Assembly (NCBI RefSeq): GCF_030272615.1
Contig: NC_081407.1
Span: 145,084,897 to 145,148,896, forward strand
DNA length: 64,000 nt
Direction of reading: 5' to 3'
DNA from: Cryptomeria japonica
Taxonomy: Eukaryota; Streptophyta; Pinopsida; Cupressales; Cupressaceae
Made by a program: the position numbers and the translations under genes. Position 1 is the stretch's first letter. Each line of letters starts with the position of its first letter. Of the stretch, positions 1 to 10,924 are shown in pieces. The notes beneath the pieces were generated by a model. It did no database searches and was not told the origin of the DNA. It saw only the letters and a program-made list of their open reading frames with translations.

Positions 1-351
1 CTACGTACCATTCTTGGCAAGAGGATCGAAGTTGAGACAGATGTAGATTTGCAGGAATTGGAGGATAGAAGTAAGGTCATCTTTTGCAAGGATGCTAATG
101 TTATCACAGATGAGCAACGGGACCAGATGTTTGCTACCATGCTCCTGATTGAAAAGACTAAGGAACTCGAACCTGAATGGGACGCTGCTCTTCTCAAGGC
201 ATTTGATCAGGTCATCCACTTGGAAGAAAGAATGAGGAATCTTCCCGAGATTCCAATTGCTGAGATCAAAGGAATCGTATCAAGATTCATTGCATATGCT
301 AAAAAGGAGCATTGGAAAGGGAATAAGATTCTAGATGAGAGGTTGTTATAG
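1..351 (+). CDS. C-terminal part of an unknown ORF, open at the window edge
   Basis: The frame is open from base 1 and ends at a TAG at 349-351, so about 116 residues of a longer protein are visible. The sequence is charged and predicted helical, with blocks such as DEQRDQMFATMLLIEKTKEL and a basic end, KKEHWKGNKILDERLL. I do not recognise a family. It is followed directly by AT-rich DNA that looks like the LTR or 3' UTR of a retrotransposon, so an extra ORF of an LTR element is as likely as a host exon. There is no visible membrane segment or zinc-binding motif. Confidence 0.4.
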   Translation, partial: LRTILGKRIEVETDVDLQELEDRSKVIFCKDANVITDEQRDQMFATMLLIEKTKELEPEWDAALLKAFDQVIHLEERMRNLPEIPIAEIKGIVSRFIAYAKKEHWKGNKILDERLL

Positions 352-1330
352 ATGACATGGCACCTTAATTGTCATTGGTCTATGTCTCCTAGATTTTTGT
401 GCCAAATTTAATATTTGGCTATGCATTTAATATTGTTCAGTAAAAAGGAGGCTATTTATAATAAACCCTAATTAGGGTTTAGGTGTCATAATCTTGGCCA
501 TTGATCTTCTTTCAATCTGGACCGTTCATTGTAATTGAGGATGCTATTTATACCCTCATTTCTTTCATTTTTGTAACTAGAACTAGAAAATCAGAGAGAG
601 TTAGAAATTATTGATGTATTAGAGAATTAGAGAGTTTAGAAGCAATTTACTTTTGTAGCAAGATTGAGCTTTGAGAAAGGAATTCAAACAATTGTTGTAC
701 ATGATGGCTTTGAGATCAATGAAATATTGAAGTTATGGTGTTTTGTTGCAATTCTCTTGGTTATCTTCATGGTTGTTCATTTTTCTTGAATCATTCTCAA
801 TCAAAGTAGTGTGTTAATTCGAAGGACAAAGTGTTGGACTTGATCTTTGGTAGGATTCGCTTTCCAAACCACTAGCTTCTTGCTGATTGTAGGAACGCCT
901 TGCGTGGTCGACTGGAGATACTTGAATCACTTAAACCTTCAATCGTTGTTGTATCTTGGATATGTACCTTCGTGGTAGTGTCCTTGATCTTTGATGTATT
1001 GAAAAATCATTTATTACCTTAGAAGATCGCATCAATTTCAATTGAGTTGTTAATTTATGGCAATATTGAAGTTGGTAGAATCTCACCAAGCCTTGTCCAC
1101 ATTAAGTCATTCTTAGGGTTAGATTAGATTAGACCTCTCGCAAACCCTACTCTTTTGGCATTTTTTGAAAGTTTGTTTAGTTTAGGAAAAATCTTCGGCG
1201 ACGTAAGGCCCCTTGATGACACAGCAATCACAACGACCACTGGTGCTTATCCACACGTAGAGACCCTACTAAAAAGAACATTGGAGTCATCCTAACTAAT
1301 CCTTCTTGCGATATCTTCAGCAGTTAGCGA
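352..1330. other. Non-coding, LTR-like stretch
   Basis: No credible ORF. A TATA-like TATTTATA lies at about 545, followed by a purine-rich leader, which resembles the U3/R boundary of an LTR on the + strand. Two copies of an AAACCCTAAT-type motif sit near 465-480. I could not find a TG...CA pair with a target-site duplication, so the boundaries are open. Confidence 0.35.
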
Positions 1331-1384
1331 CTTTATTCAAGAGAGGATAAGATGCCTTTGGGTATTTTATTCTGTGTATGATTG

Positions 1385-2600
1385 TGTACAAAATACACGT
1401 CAACACATAGCAATGGTGACCTTGGGTGTACCCAAAGTCTCAGACTCACCAAGCTCCACTTGTGGAGTATCCTACTCATCCTCACCATGGCTGCCCTCAG
1501 ATACTGTATCCTATACATGCTCATCATCCACATCTGAATAGACCTCAATAAGATGTGCTTTGCCTTTCCCAAGGCATATGTGACCAAGCTCCCAAGTGTC
1601 CTGATCCATCCTAAGAGGAGGTGGTGCACTCCTATGCTATGTAGAAGACCTCTAAAAAGGTTTAGATCCTCTGGAAAACTTCTTATTCGATTGATAAGAA
1701 GTAGGTGGTGGTGTAGTCTCAAGGTCCAAGGTAGTCTAAATAGCCTCATGAAGGGTCCTAGGCTTAAGAGCCTTGACCAATCCTCGTAACCTGTCATGAC
1801 GACCCTTAATAAATAACATCACCACGCATCTATTCGGCATCTCAGGAACCATAACAACAATATTTGAAACCCATTAATGTAAGTTTCAATGTGTCCAATT
1901 TGACACAATAGTGCAAGATCTCTGTAGTATAGCTCAACATCCTTACAATCAAATCTAGCAATCAGATGCTCAGTAAACTCAGTGTAAGAATGAGTTCATG
2001 GTTTTGGGTGACCAAACGATGGTGCCACCAATCATAAGCCACGCCCTCCAAATGTAACACTGCAAAGTGTATGGCCTCATCCTCAGGCATCGGCTTAAGT
2101 GACAGGTAAATATCTAGTTTGTGCACTGAGGCTCGTGCACAGATCTTCCCACTGCCATCAAAGGAAGATAAAGTAATCTTACCGGTAGCTCGCTTGAGAT
2201 CACTATTCTACTATTGTCTAGGCCACCTATCAGTATTGTTCCTCATATTGTCCCTATGCTGCATACAGTAATAGTGTAAAGGCATCTCTAACATGCTTTA
2301 GGAGACACGCCCACTCATCACTGGCTACCATAACCATGTTCTGAAACTCAACGCCCTCCTGTGGGTCTACTGGTGGTGGCTCAGCTCTCGGAATGAAATG
2401 GGGCTGCATAGGCCTGTCAGTTGTCCGTGCGTGTGCCTTGTCACGCCTAGGAGAAATAGATGCACTGCCCAATGATGAAGGAGCTCTTCTACTGCCACAA
2501 CTCCCAGCTACAGAAACAGACCTATCATGTCTGCCACACCTATCCCTATGTTGTGTCAAGTATAGGCCCCCTTTGTCAGCAATGTCTTCTCCTATTCATT
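1385..2600 (-). pseudogene. Ty3/gypsy gag relic
   Basis: Reading the minus strand from about 2560, broken frames match a plant gypsy capsid. About 2190-1990 gives KLDIYLSLKPMPEDEAIHF and then LHLEGVAYDWWHH, the conserved helix and WWHH motif of retrotransposon gag. Further on, around 1600-1540, WELGHICLGKGKAHLIEV matches the zinc-knuckle region and following segment of chromovirus-type gag proteins. Similarity stops near 1385, about where the protease should begin, so the element is truncated on that side. There are many stops and frameshifts. The same gag type is seen at 49852-50590. Family is inferred from motifs only. Confidence 0.65.
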
Positions 2601-2662
2601 GAATTCACATGCGGAGATGGATAACGATGAATCTCTATATTTGAGTGATCAACTAGGAAAGA

Positions 2663-2674
2663 GGGGACATTACA
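2663..2674 (-). repeat. LTR-terminus motif GGGGACATTACA without a partner
   Basis: This 12-mer is the inverse of TGTAATGTCCCC, which begins several LTRs in this window (4515, 24595, 50591). It probably marks one end of an old LTR. No matching opposite end or TSD was found. Confidence 0.35.
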
Positions 2675-2825
2675 GAGGCATTTTGGCATACACTTGTCAA
2701 GCAATGAACATTCATGCACATTTAAACAAATAGATAGACAATTTTTTATATAATTTCAATTATATGCTGATACAAATTCAATTAAAGATATCCTGATACA
2801 AATATGCAATAATATGCTGATACAA

Positions 2826-3544
2826 ATTCAATTAAAGATATCCAACGTCTAATCCTCAGCTATTTTTGGCGATGCTGGAATTAATAGCTGCTGCTTCTGA
2901 AGGAAAGTATGGCACCTCCTCATTCCTAGTATTGCACGGCTTCTCCTTCAAATTGCATTTTCTCATAAAGGCTAATGGACACCTCTTCAGACCTTGTAGC
3001 TCCCTTTTTTGCTAGTGGCAGCTAATAATAAATCCTTACACCCTCAAGCTATCACACTTGACTCTCCATGCGAACTATGTTTATTTATTTTTGTTGACTT
3101 GTATCCATTAGGCATCCATTATTTTGCCCTTCTATGACCTCTGCAATCGCCTATCAATACTCCACAACTTTCACAAATATGGCATCTCTTTGGTATTCAA
3201 TTAAAGATATCCAACATTTAATCTTCAGCTATTTTTGACGATGCTGGAATTAATATCTACTACTTCTCAAGGAAACTACGACACTTCCTCATTCCTAGTA
3301 TTGCACAGCTTCTTCAAATTGCATTTTCTCATAAAGGCTGTTGGACACCTCTTTAGGCCTTGTGGCTCCCCTTTTTGTTGGTGGCGGGTGCCCTCAAGCT
3401 ATCACACTTGACCCTCCATGTAAACTTTTTTAATTTATTTCTATTGACTTGTATCCATAAGGCATCCTTTATCTTGCCCTTCTATGACCTTTGCAACTCC
3501 TATCAATCCACAACTTGCACAAATAAGGCACCTCTTTGGTATGC
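2826..3544. repeat. Tandem duplication of a unit of about 0.36 kb
   Basis: Copy 1 (2826-3194) and copy 2 (3195-3544) both start ATTCAATTAAAGATATCCAA and end with CTCTTTGGTAT. They share blocks such as CCTCATTCCTAGTATTGCAC and TTGCATTTTCTCATAAAGGC. They differ by scattered substitutions and short indels, so the duplication is old. A shorter repeat of ATGCTGATACAAATTC precedes copy 1 (2764-2835). No coding function is seen. The rest of 2601-3755 holds nothing recognisable. Confidence 0.75.
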
Positions 3545-3759
3545 CACCAACTTCCTTGTGTCATGACTTCTGAGCACCCATGAGATATATTGAATGTTCC
3601 ACCCGATTCTTCCAAAAATGAGCTGTGATATCTCATTTCTATCACAGGCTACGACAACCAAGGAATTCTTCATTTATTTATTTTTCCAAATTCCTCCCTT
3701 CATGGAGTTCCATTGCCTTTTGACTCTCCTTGGAGCTGCATTGAATATTTCTAAGATTT

Positions 3760-4262
3760 TCCTTCCTCTTTCTCCCACGTTATTTGGTTTACATTTTGAT
3801 AACCTAGAAGAATGGTTAAACAATACCATTGGGGAGGGTATTTAGTTAGCTGGTTATGTGGTGAAGCTACTTTTATATGCAAATGATCTTATCCTAATTG
3901 CTAAATCTGCTCAATGGTTTGAGAGAACATTTGAAGGCTTTAGAAATCTTTTTCCAAGAGGTTGGGATTGCAAGTAAACACCAGCAAGACCAAAGTCATG
4001 ATCCTTTCTTTGAAGTGGGAAAAATAGCAAGTCAACTTTATCTTTGAGGGAAGCTCTTTGGAGATTGTGGAAGAGTACTAAGGAAAGCAAAATTATGGGA
4101 CTAGAAAACCAAGAAAACTCTTTTTGGTTTATTGGTTGGTTCCTATTGTCCCCTATGGTTGCGAAGTATAGGGGAGTAGCATGTCAAACCACAAGTGGAG
4201 ACAAGTAGAAAGAATTCAAAAACACTTAATCAGTAGTAGCCTCAAAGACAAATCAACGAACC
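3760..4262 (+). pseudogene. LINE reverse-transcriptase fragment, RTE-like
   Basis: The + strand encodes PLSPTLFGL, then DNLEEWLN, then VVKLLLYANDLILIAKS, which correspond to the fingers/palm segment and the YxDD catalytic box of a non-LTR reverse transcriptase. The box reads YAND instead of Y(A/V)DD, so a catalytic Asp is lost. A later block resembles RAELWDWKTKKTLFGL and GCELWGSS of the longer copy at 8450-10229, but with indels and stops. It starts in the middle of the RT domain, so it is a truncated dead copy. Confidence 0.8.
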
Positions 4263-4509
4263 CTTCAAGATATGCACAAAATAAATAATGATTCCCTTCA
4301 TCCTCTTTTTATATTCTCCCTTGGATTTTTTTTGAAAAAATATAATTAAAAGTCATTTTTAATTAATAAAACTAACATACCTATATTTTAAAAAATCTAT
4401 GTAAAAAACGTTGAGAGATATCAATCTTCAAAATATTTAACATTCATAAATTTGAATAAATAACCGGATTTACTATTAAAAACAACTAAAGAGAATAAAG
4501 AAAAAACAA
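4263..4509. other. AT-rich spacer, nothing recognised
   Basis: Short AT-rich stretch between the LINE fragment and the solo LTR, with no ORF or repeat of note. Confidence 0.5.
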
Positions 4510-4514
4510 GATAT

Positions 4515-6054
4515 TGTAATGTCCCCTTCCTAAGGCAGGTGTGTTCTAGCAGGATTAGCCTATTGGCAGGAGTCCCTGTAGGCTAATATAGTGGACAGGG
4601 AACTTTGGGGAGGCATATGAGTCATTTTTGGAGTCTTGAGCCAGTTTCCTATTTTTAAGGAAGGACTCCATTTTTTTAGGGAGTGATTGTTAGTTCACCC
4701 AAAGCTTGGGGAAGCATAGCGGGAGACATTGGGAGCATCCCTAGTTCTCCGGGAATTGTCTCCTAAAATTTAGGGAGGTTCCTATTTTTTAGGAGCAGAC
4801 TGGTAGTCACTAGTGGACCCCCAAGGATGTCGGGGAATTGTCAGGGAGCCAGTGGAGTGAATTTCAGTGATTAGGATCAGTTCCTTAATATTTGAGGAGG
4901 ATCCCTAATTTTTAGGGGAGACTGGCAGTTGGAGCACTACGCCCAATCATAACCCTGAGTACCAGTGGCACCATCAGGTTTCAGTTTGGGGGTGATTGGG
5001 TGTGATTTCAGGGAATAAATCTGAATATTTAAATAATCACTTTAATATCTTCATTTATTTAATAAAATGCCTAGATTAAGTCATTATATTATAATATTAT
5101 TATAATAATAAAAAGGGCCAAGTGGACCCCCTTGGGAGTCATGATGCCTAGAGACAATGTTGTTTTTGAAAAAAAACTTTATGCAATGAATAAAGTCTTC
5201 CCCAAGAAGGTTCGAACTAAGAATATTCCATGGCATAAACTAAGAATATGCCAAAAAATGCCTTTTGGAGGGAATTTGATCCAAGAGGAGAATAAAGTGA
5301 CTTTTGGGAGGGAAATTTGCCATTCTACAACTCATTTTTGACAGCAGCAGCTTGTATTGGAGCCATGGACAGGGTTTCAGCAATGAATTGGAGCTTTTGA
5401 GAATGAAAACTCTCAGAAGATTGGATGCCTACAAGTGTGTGAGATCATCCAAGGGTATTCCAGCAAGGAAGAACTTCATTTCCAGGATTTATAAGGGTTA
5501 AAAAGGTGGATCAGATTGTTAGTAGAGCAGATTAGAAGAGTTCACAGCAGATCTGAAGAATTGGAGGCTCTACAGTAGTCTACAGCAGCATACCAGCCCA
5601 GCCATACCCTTCCTTTGTTCATTTATTGAAAAATTCAGTTGGGATGTGGGGTTTCAGGTCATCAAATCAGTATAACAGACCCTAGGTTCAGACTGTAACA
5701 GAAGATCAGACCCTGAGAAGCATTCTTTGGTTGGAAATTCATGTTTAGTGTGACTGAATTGCTGTCTCAGACCTAGATTAGACCTATATTTAGGTTGCAT
5801 GGGTATGTAATGGTCCATTATATGCAAATAAATATCAAGAATAAATTGTATTTGTTGTAGTATACTTTCCTATACTTTCAATTCCAGTTTGCCTCTTGTA
5901 TTTGCTCATTTCATTTGCAAGCATCAGCAAAAACCAAAAATGCAAAAAAAATCATAAAACTTAAAACCCAAAAAAATCAGAAAAATTCAGAAAAGAAACA
6001 AAAAATCATATTTGCATTCAATTGTGTTTCCGTGATCCGGGGTGGGTTTCTACA
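4515..6054 (+). mobile_element. Solo LTR of 1540 bp with TSD GATAT
   Basis: The segment begins TGTAATGTCCCC and ends GGGTGGGTTTCTACA, and is flanked on both sides by GATAT (4510-4514 and 6055-6059), the 5-bp target duplication expected of LTR-retrotransposon integration. There is no gag or pol inside; small ORFs at 5132-5501 have no recognisable domain. A palindromic AT tract at 5083-5110 precedes the leader. The lack of internal coding sequence and of a second LTR points to a solo LTR left by recombination between the two LTRs, or a very short non-autonomous element. Confidence 0.85.
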
Positions 6055-6059
6055 GATAT

Positions 6060-6732
6060 TATCTACTAAAGATATTTCTACTACAGCTTTTGACAAATCA
6101 TTCTTACAGGTCAAACATCAGTCAAATCACACTGCATTATAGTTCAAACTTGAGAGACTTTTATTCAACCCATAGGAATTTTTGTCACTAAATAAAACTC
6201 AAAATATTAGCATAATTTTTTTACCTAACATGAATATTAATTCTTCATCAAAATTAAATAACATTGTTTGTCATATTTAATTCGTTTAAAAAAGGGCCTG
6301 TAGGATCGCATTTTGGTGTATGCAGTACAGATCATGCTTAATAGTTATATTACAACTTTTTTGTATATTAATAACAGTCATTTTACAAAATTATCGATAT
6401 TATCTTCAATAAAGTCTAATTGCAATATTCTTTAGTGTTAATATAAGTAGTGTGATGTAATTTAATTTCAGCTGGTATAGGAATTCAAAGGCACCATAAC
6501 CCTTTCAAGGATAATGTACCCCACTTTTTTACATATATACCAAGTGTCATATTTAAAGGAAATTTGGAAAGTGGGTCAAGCAACATGGTTGTGTATAAGT
6601 GAGCGTTGTATTGAAGAAATGTAATAATAATATTTCTGATATACATAAATCTTCAGGTGACATGTATAAGCTGTCACTAAGAAAAATTTATAAAATAGGA
6701 CTCAACCTTGCATAAGGGAGGAGGCAATAATT
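6060..6732. other. AT-rich spacer
   Basis: No ORF, repeat or RNA gene recognised. It lies between the solo LTR and the first of the two paralogous small ORFs. Confidence 0.5.
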
Positions 6733-6975
6733 TTGGAGGGAACTTGTCAAGTTGACCCACCACCCATTCTGCACACCGATGGACAAGAAATGCATGCAAG
6801 AGGCTCAATTGAGCTGAAGGAAAGTATAGCAAACGAGAAGATAAAAAAGGTAAAAGAGGAGGAAAATGAGGAGGGCAACGACGAGCAGGTTAAGGTTTCA
6901 AAAAATACAGGGCAACTTGCAGTTGGCACACTATTGGGCATAATTGCTTTGAAAAGAGTTGGACCTAGTTTGTGA
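6733..6975 (+). CDS. Small hypothetical ORF, copy 1 of a duplicated pair
   Basis: 80 codons. The first part reads MEGTCQVDPPPILHTDGQEM and is followed by a Lys/Glu-rich segment (KIKKVKEEENEEGNDEQVKV) and the end GTLLGIIALKRVGPSL, a short hydrophobic stretch. Residues 1-62 align with the ORF at 8158-8409, including the preceding bases TTTTGGAGGGAACTTGTC, so the DNA unit is repeated. The start follows the shared ATG. No known domain is recognised. It could be an exon of a host gene or part of a dispersed repeat. The shared reading frame across two diverged copies is the only sign that it was once coding. Confidence 0.35.
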   Translation: MEGTCQVDPPPILHTDGQEMHARGSIELKESIANEKIKKVKEEENEEGNDEQVKVSKNTGQLAVGTLLGIIALKRVGPSL

Positions 6976-6993
6976 CTAAAATTCCCACTCTCT

Positions 6994-7001
6994 CTCTATA
7001 T
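6994..7001. repeat. 8-bp target duplication CTCTATAT, left copy
   Basis: Matches 8049-8056 on the other side of the hAT-like element. It lies at the end of a (CT)n run, so a chance match is somewhat easier here. Confidence 0.6.
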
Positions 7002-8048
7002 CAAAGAAACGGGACTCGGACTCGGACTCGGCGTCCGACTCGGCTGGACTCGGGAAAGTGAAAAACTCAAGAAATTTAGAGATTTTTAAAGATTTAAAAC
7101 TTGTTTCAGACACCCTTGATTGAATACACCTTAAAGACACAATAACATCATCAAAATCGGCTCATTTGATTACATACACAAGTATACATCAATCACATAA
7201 GCATAAACGCAAATTGTAGCTGAAGAAAATAACAAACATAGATATATAAATATTGTCAAATGTATACAATATTACAAAACTCATGGAATAAAAAATACAT
7301 GTCATCATATGATCATCATCAAATGTTTCATACAAATACCAAAGGTAAATACAACTACAAGCCTATGGCTCAGAGGAGCCTGCATGGCAGCACCCTCTGG
7401 CCCTGGCCCCTTGTGAAGGCGTCTAAGGTAGGCCCTGGATGATTGGACAGCCATGGCCGCTCCCCGTGACACCATGCCATGCTCACCAACATTAGGAACA
7501 TCCATGTCACTATTTGCCTCTGAATCTCCAGTCTATGCTCGTGCTCTCCGCTCTGCCTTTGCCATGGCTATAGTCTCAACCTCTATATCTACCTGGTCGA
7601 TCCAATCAGTGTCAAACTCAGAGGTTAAATTTTCCCTACTTCTATCGACGCAGTTTCCCCCCATATTTTTCGACGGGGGTTTGGGTGTAGCGCCAAAAAA
7701 ACTTATTATTTAATAAAGGCATCGGGTGTTATTTTTCTATTGGCTGACATGTTGTAACCCTAATTTTTCTCATTCTCAAGCGGATGTTGTAGTGAACAAA
7801 GATGAGACCATTCATTTTAAAAAAACTTTTTAAAATGTTTTTTTTTGTCATTTTACTTAAGCTAAGCAGTAGCCGAGTTTAGAGCTCAAGACTCGCCGAG
7901 TTTGGCGAGTTTGAGCCAAACTCGCCAACTCGGCGAGTCTGGCAATTTTACTCACCAGACTCGAACGAGTCCGAGTCCGAGCCCCTAGGACTCGCCAAGC
8001 ATGACTCGTACTCGGACTCGCTGAGTCCGAGCGAGTCCGGTTTCTAGG
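7002..8048. mobile_element. Non-autonomous hAT-like DNA transposon with GACTCG subterminal repeats
   Basis: The 1047-bp element starts CAAAGAAACGGGACTCG and its other end, read inverted, is CCTAGAAACCGGACTCG, giving imperfect terminal inverted repeats of about 17 bp. It is flanked by the 8-bp duplication CTCTATAT (6994-7001, 8049-8056), the TSD length of the hAT superfamily. Both subterminal regions (7013-7056 and 7880-8043) are packed with ACTCG/CGAGT motifs in both orientations, as expected for transposase-binding sites in hAT elements. The interior keeps only a short C-terminal remnant of a possible transposase, so any movement would need a source in trans. Confidence 0.65.
7370..7620 (-). 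pseudogene. Possible hAT transposase C-terminal remnant
   Basis: The minus strand inside the hAT-like element reads an acidic stretch with DTDWIDQVDIEVETIAMAKA and then DMDVPNVGEHGMVSRGAAMA, with one stop between them. An acidic tail with DWI after the dimerisation region is common at the end of plant hAT transposases. No RW or CxxH zinc-finger part is present. The assignment rests mainly on position inside the element. Confidence 0.35.
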
Positions 8049-8135
8049 CTCTATATATACACGCATACACATACATATATATACACATAGATATGTATAT
8101 ATGTATACACATATATACATATGTGTGTGGCTGTG
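8049..8135. repeat. AT/AC-rich microsatellite
   Basis: Irregular run of TATA, TACACA and TATGTG dinucleotide-type repeats directly right of the hAT-like element. It overlaps the right copy of the 8-bp duplication at 8049-8056. Confidence 0.8.
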
Positions 8136-8157
8136 TATCCATTAGTATTTTTCAGTT

Positions 8158-8409
8158 TTGGAGGGAACTTGTCCAATTGACCCATCTCCCATTCCACACA
8201 CCAATGGAAAAGAAATACATGCAGGAGACTCAAGCAAGCTGAAGGAAAGTGTAGCTGAGAAGAAGATAAAAGAGGTAAAAGAGGAGATTAAAGAGGAGGT
8301 AAATGGGGAGGCCAAGGATGGGCAGGTTAAGGTTTCAAAAAAACAAGGCAACTTGCATCCATTAGTATTTTTCTTTATATTAAATCTTCTTGTTTTGTAC
8401 ATAGCATAA
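8158..8409 (+). CDS. Small hypothetical ORF, copy 2 of a duplicated pair
   Basis: 83 codons, paralogous to 6733-6975. It starts MEGTCPIDPSPIPHTNGKEI, continues with a Lys/Glu-rich segment (KKIKEVKEEIKEEVNGEAKD) and diverges after VSKKQGN. The phrase ATCCATTAGTATTTTTC occurs just before the ORF (about 8129) and again near its end (about 8356). The two copies end differently downstream of the shared 60 or so residues, which suggests a copied exon or repeat unit rather than two intact genes. No function can be assigned. Confidence 0.35.
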   Translation: MEGTCPIDPSPIPHTNGKEIHAGDSSKLKESVAEKKIKEVKEEIKEEVNGEAKDGQVKVSKKQGNLHPLVFFFILNLLVLYIA

Positions 8410-8449
8410 ATATTAAAATGTTTACTGGTTTTTTTAAACACATATAGAC

Positions 8450-10229
8450 ATGTTCAGTAAGCTTTTTGGGAGCTGGATAGAAAGACGAATTAGTAGTTGG
8501 GCCGAAAAGGAGGGAAAGAGAGCAAAAGGGCAAGCAGGCTTTAGGCCAAAGGACTCTACCATTGATCATTGAATAACACTAAGACATTTGATTAAAAAGA
8601 TATTGGATAAACAAGGAGGGGAAGTCTTTTGCAGTTTTGTTGATTTCAAAAAAGCTTTTGACACTATACCCAGAAGCAAATTGTGGAGTAGAATGGAAGA
8701 GTTGGAAATTCCAGTACAATATAAAGCTGCTATTCATAGATTTTATGACCAAGTTTGGTCTAAGATATGAACCAAACAGGGATTATCAGAATGCTTTAGA
8801 AGTGACATTGGGGTCAAGCAGGGCTGCCCATTATCTCCCATCCTATTCGGGTTATACATTGACAAGTTAGAGGAATGGATAGACAAATTTGGTGGTGAGG
8901 GAGTTCATTTGACCAACTATGTAATAAAGCTGCTTTTATATGTTGATGATCTTATTTTAATGGCAAAAACAACACAAGATTTGAAAGAACACTTGAAAGC
9001 TCTAGAACATTTTTGCCATGAGGTGGGGATGCAGGTGAACACTAGCAAAACCAAAGTCATGATCTTTACCTTGAAGAGAAAGAAGGTCCATAGAGAATTT
9101 GTTTTTGTGGGAAACACCTTACAAATGGTCAATGAATACAAGTACCTTGGCCTAGACTTCCACAATAAACTCAGTTGGGAAACATGTAGAGCAAAAATGA
9201 TCCAAGGGGGATGGAAAACCTTATACTCACTCCAAAATAGATGTAGAAGAGCTGAACTATGGGATTGGAAAACTAAGAAAACTCTTTTTGGGCTTCTTGT
9301 GGTTCTAGTGGTATTATATGGATGTGAATTATGGGGCAGCAGCACTTTAACAAGGAAATGGAGACAAATAGAGAGATTACAAAATCATTTAATTATGACT
9401 AGCCTCATGATTAAATCATCTATCCCATATGAGATTGTCCTAGCGGAGGCAGGGGCTTTCCCTATTGAGGTATCAGCTATGTTCTGACTGCTAAATTACT
9501 TAAGGAGGTTAGAAAACATGGAGATACATCGCTGGCCGAAGATGGCAGCAGGAGAGAAGCTAGACAAAAGGAAAAGCACATAGATGAAACAAAACATTAA
9601 ATGGATGAATAAATGGAATATTAAACTAAATGATTGCCCAAATAACAATGGAGAAATAAAAAATATGTGCAAGAAAAATTCAAAGAAAACATGTGGGTAG
9701 GTCAAATAGGGAGGAAAAAGGAATACTACATCAAACATTTCAATCGCACACATGACCATACACAAAAGAACTACATAGGAATGGACATAAAATGGAAGGC
9801 AAAAATGTTAATTGCTTAGATAAGGACCAACTCACATCAACTCAAATGCGAAACAGGGAGATGGATGATACCCAAAGAGGAATGGGAAGATAGAAGATGT
9901 AGATACTGCACTCAAGGGGTGGTGGAGACTGAATGGCATTACATCATGGAGTGTAGCCTAGAATGACATTTGGATCAACTATGCTAAGACACTAAATGTA
10001 AACACCTTCAGTAACCTATTTGACGAAGAAAAGATAACAAGAGTTGCAGATTTTTTAATCAAGATACATAGTAGAAGATCCAAGATGTAGATGGAGGAGG
10101 TTTAATAGTCACAGTATTTCATTTGGGTTTTTGTTCGGACTTTGCATGCCTCTTTTGCTAGCTATTTGTGGGTCCCATAGGCTGTTTGACCTCGTGGACG
10201 TTATTAAAAACATTCATTCATTCATATAA
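8450..10229 (+). pseudogene. RTE-like LINE: reverse transcriptase to 3' tail, 5' truncated
   Basis: A single frame from ATG 8450 to the stop at 9485-9487 encodes most of a non-LTR reverse transcriptase. It contains VFCSFVDFKKAFDTIPR, then GVKQGCPLSPILFGLYID, the catalytic box KLLLYVDDLILMAK, GMQVNTSKTKVM and NEYKYLGLDF. Two in-frame stops (near 8568 and 8768) interrupt it, and a frameshift near 9480 leads into ETEWHYIMEC with preceding RRCRYC, a Cys/His C-terminal motif. The segment ends in an ATTC-type repeat tail (about 10206-10229), unlike a poly(A), which fits RTE-clade elements. The endonuclease part is missing. The catalytic YVDD is intact but the element is clearly dead. Confidence 0.85.
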
Positions 10230-10924
10230 ATATATATTCCACTATCAGCAGATCTCTATTATGACAGGCATGGGTGCTCTTAAGAACGCCTCTCAGTGTA
10301 ATAATTCTTTCCCTCCACAAAATGAATTTATATTATTTTTTATTTTTAGTCCCCCAACCAAAGTCATTAAAATATTCATGATAATAATTAATAAAATGCA
10401 GGTTGCTTAAAAATATCAATTTTAAGACTACTTTATTTGATTAATTAAATTATATCTTTTCCAAGCACCGAGGCTGAAAGGAGGACATTACAGGTTGTAG
10501 TTGTGGTTTACAAATATTGTTGAATCTATATAAGTATCTTTGGGAATGCACATTTCATTGTAATGTTCTATATAGCAATAGGTCCTTTTTTTAAGTTAAA
10601 AACACTTGAGGCCTTTGAGTTAACATGGGGTTTAACCCTCACCCCTTATAGATGCCAATGGGAACAATGCATTCACTGATCAGAGCTCAATCATAAACCT
10701 TTTTTTCCAGTATAGAGTTTTCTTTGCCTTAAAATGACTTGTGTGGTATGCAAATAGCTTGCCTGCCAGTCCAAGGGGTCATGATCATGTGGTTGAAATA
10801 TTGGATTCTCATTGTGAAGACTCAAGTTCAAATTCCCAAAGTGACATCTAAGGTGGTTGTGTTACAAGGTTTATCAAATTTCATGCTTGAAGTTTGAAAT
10901 TTGGCGAAAATTTGAAATAGGTAT
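10230..10924. other. Non-coding spacer with an LTR end at 10480-10492
   Basis: GGAGGACATTACA at 10480-10492 resembles the LTR terminus found elsewhere in the window; no partner end was identified. The remaining sequence up to the gypsy insertion at 10925 shows no ORF or RNA gene. Confidence 0.4.

Noticed and set aside
465-480. Telomere-type repeat
   Set aside because: Only two isolated AAACCCTAAT-like units in opposite orientation; not an array.
5132-5501. Two small ORFs as genes
   Set aside because: They lie within the solo LTR defined by TSD GATAT and show no conserved motif.
8158-8409. Intact membrane protein (hydrophobic C-terminus)
   Set aside because: The hydrophobic end comes from AT-rich sequence after the region shared with its paralogue and is not conserved between the two copies.
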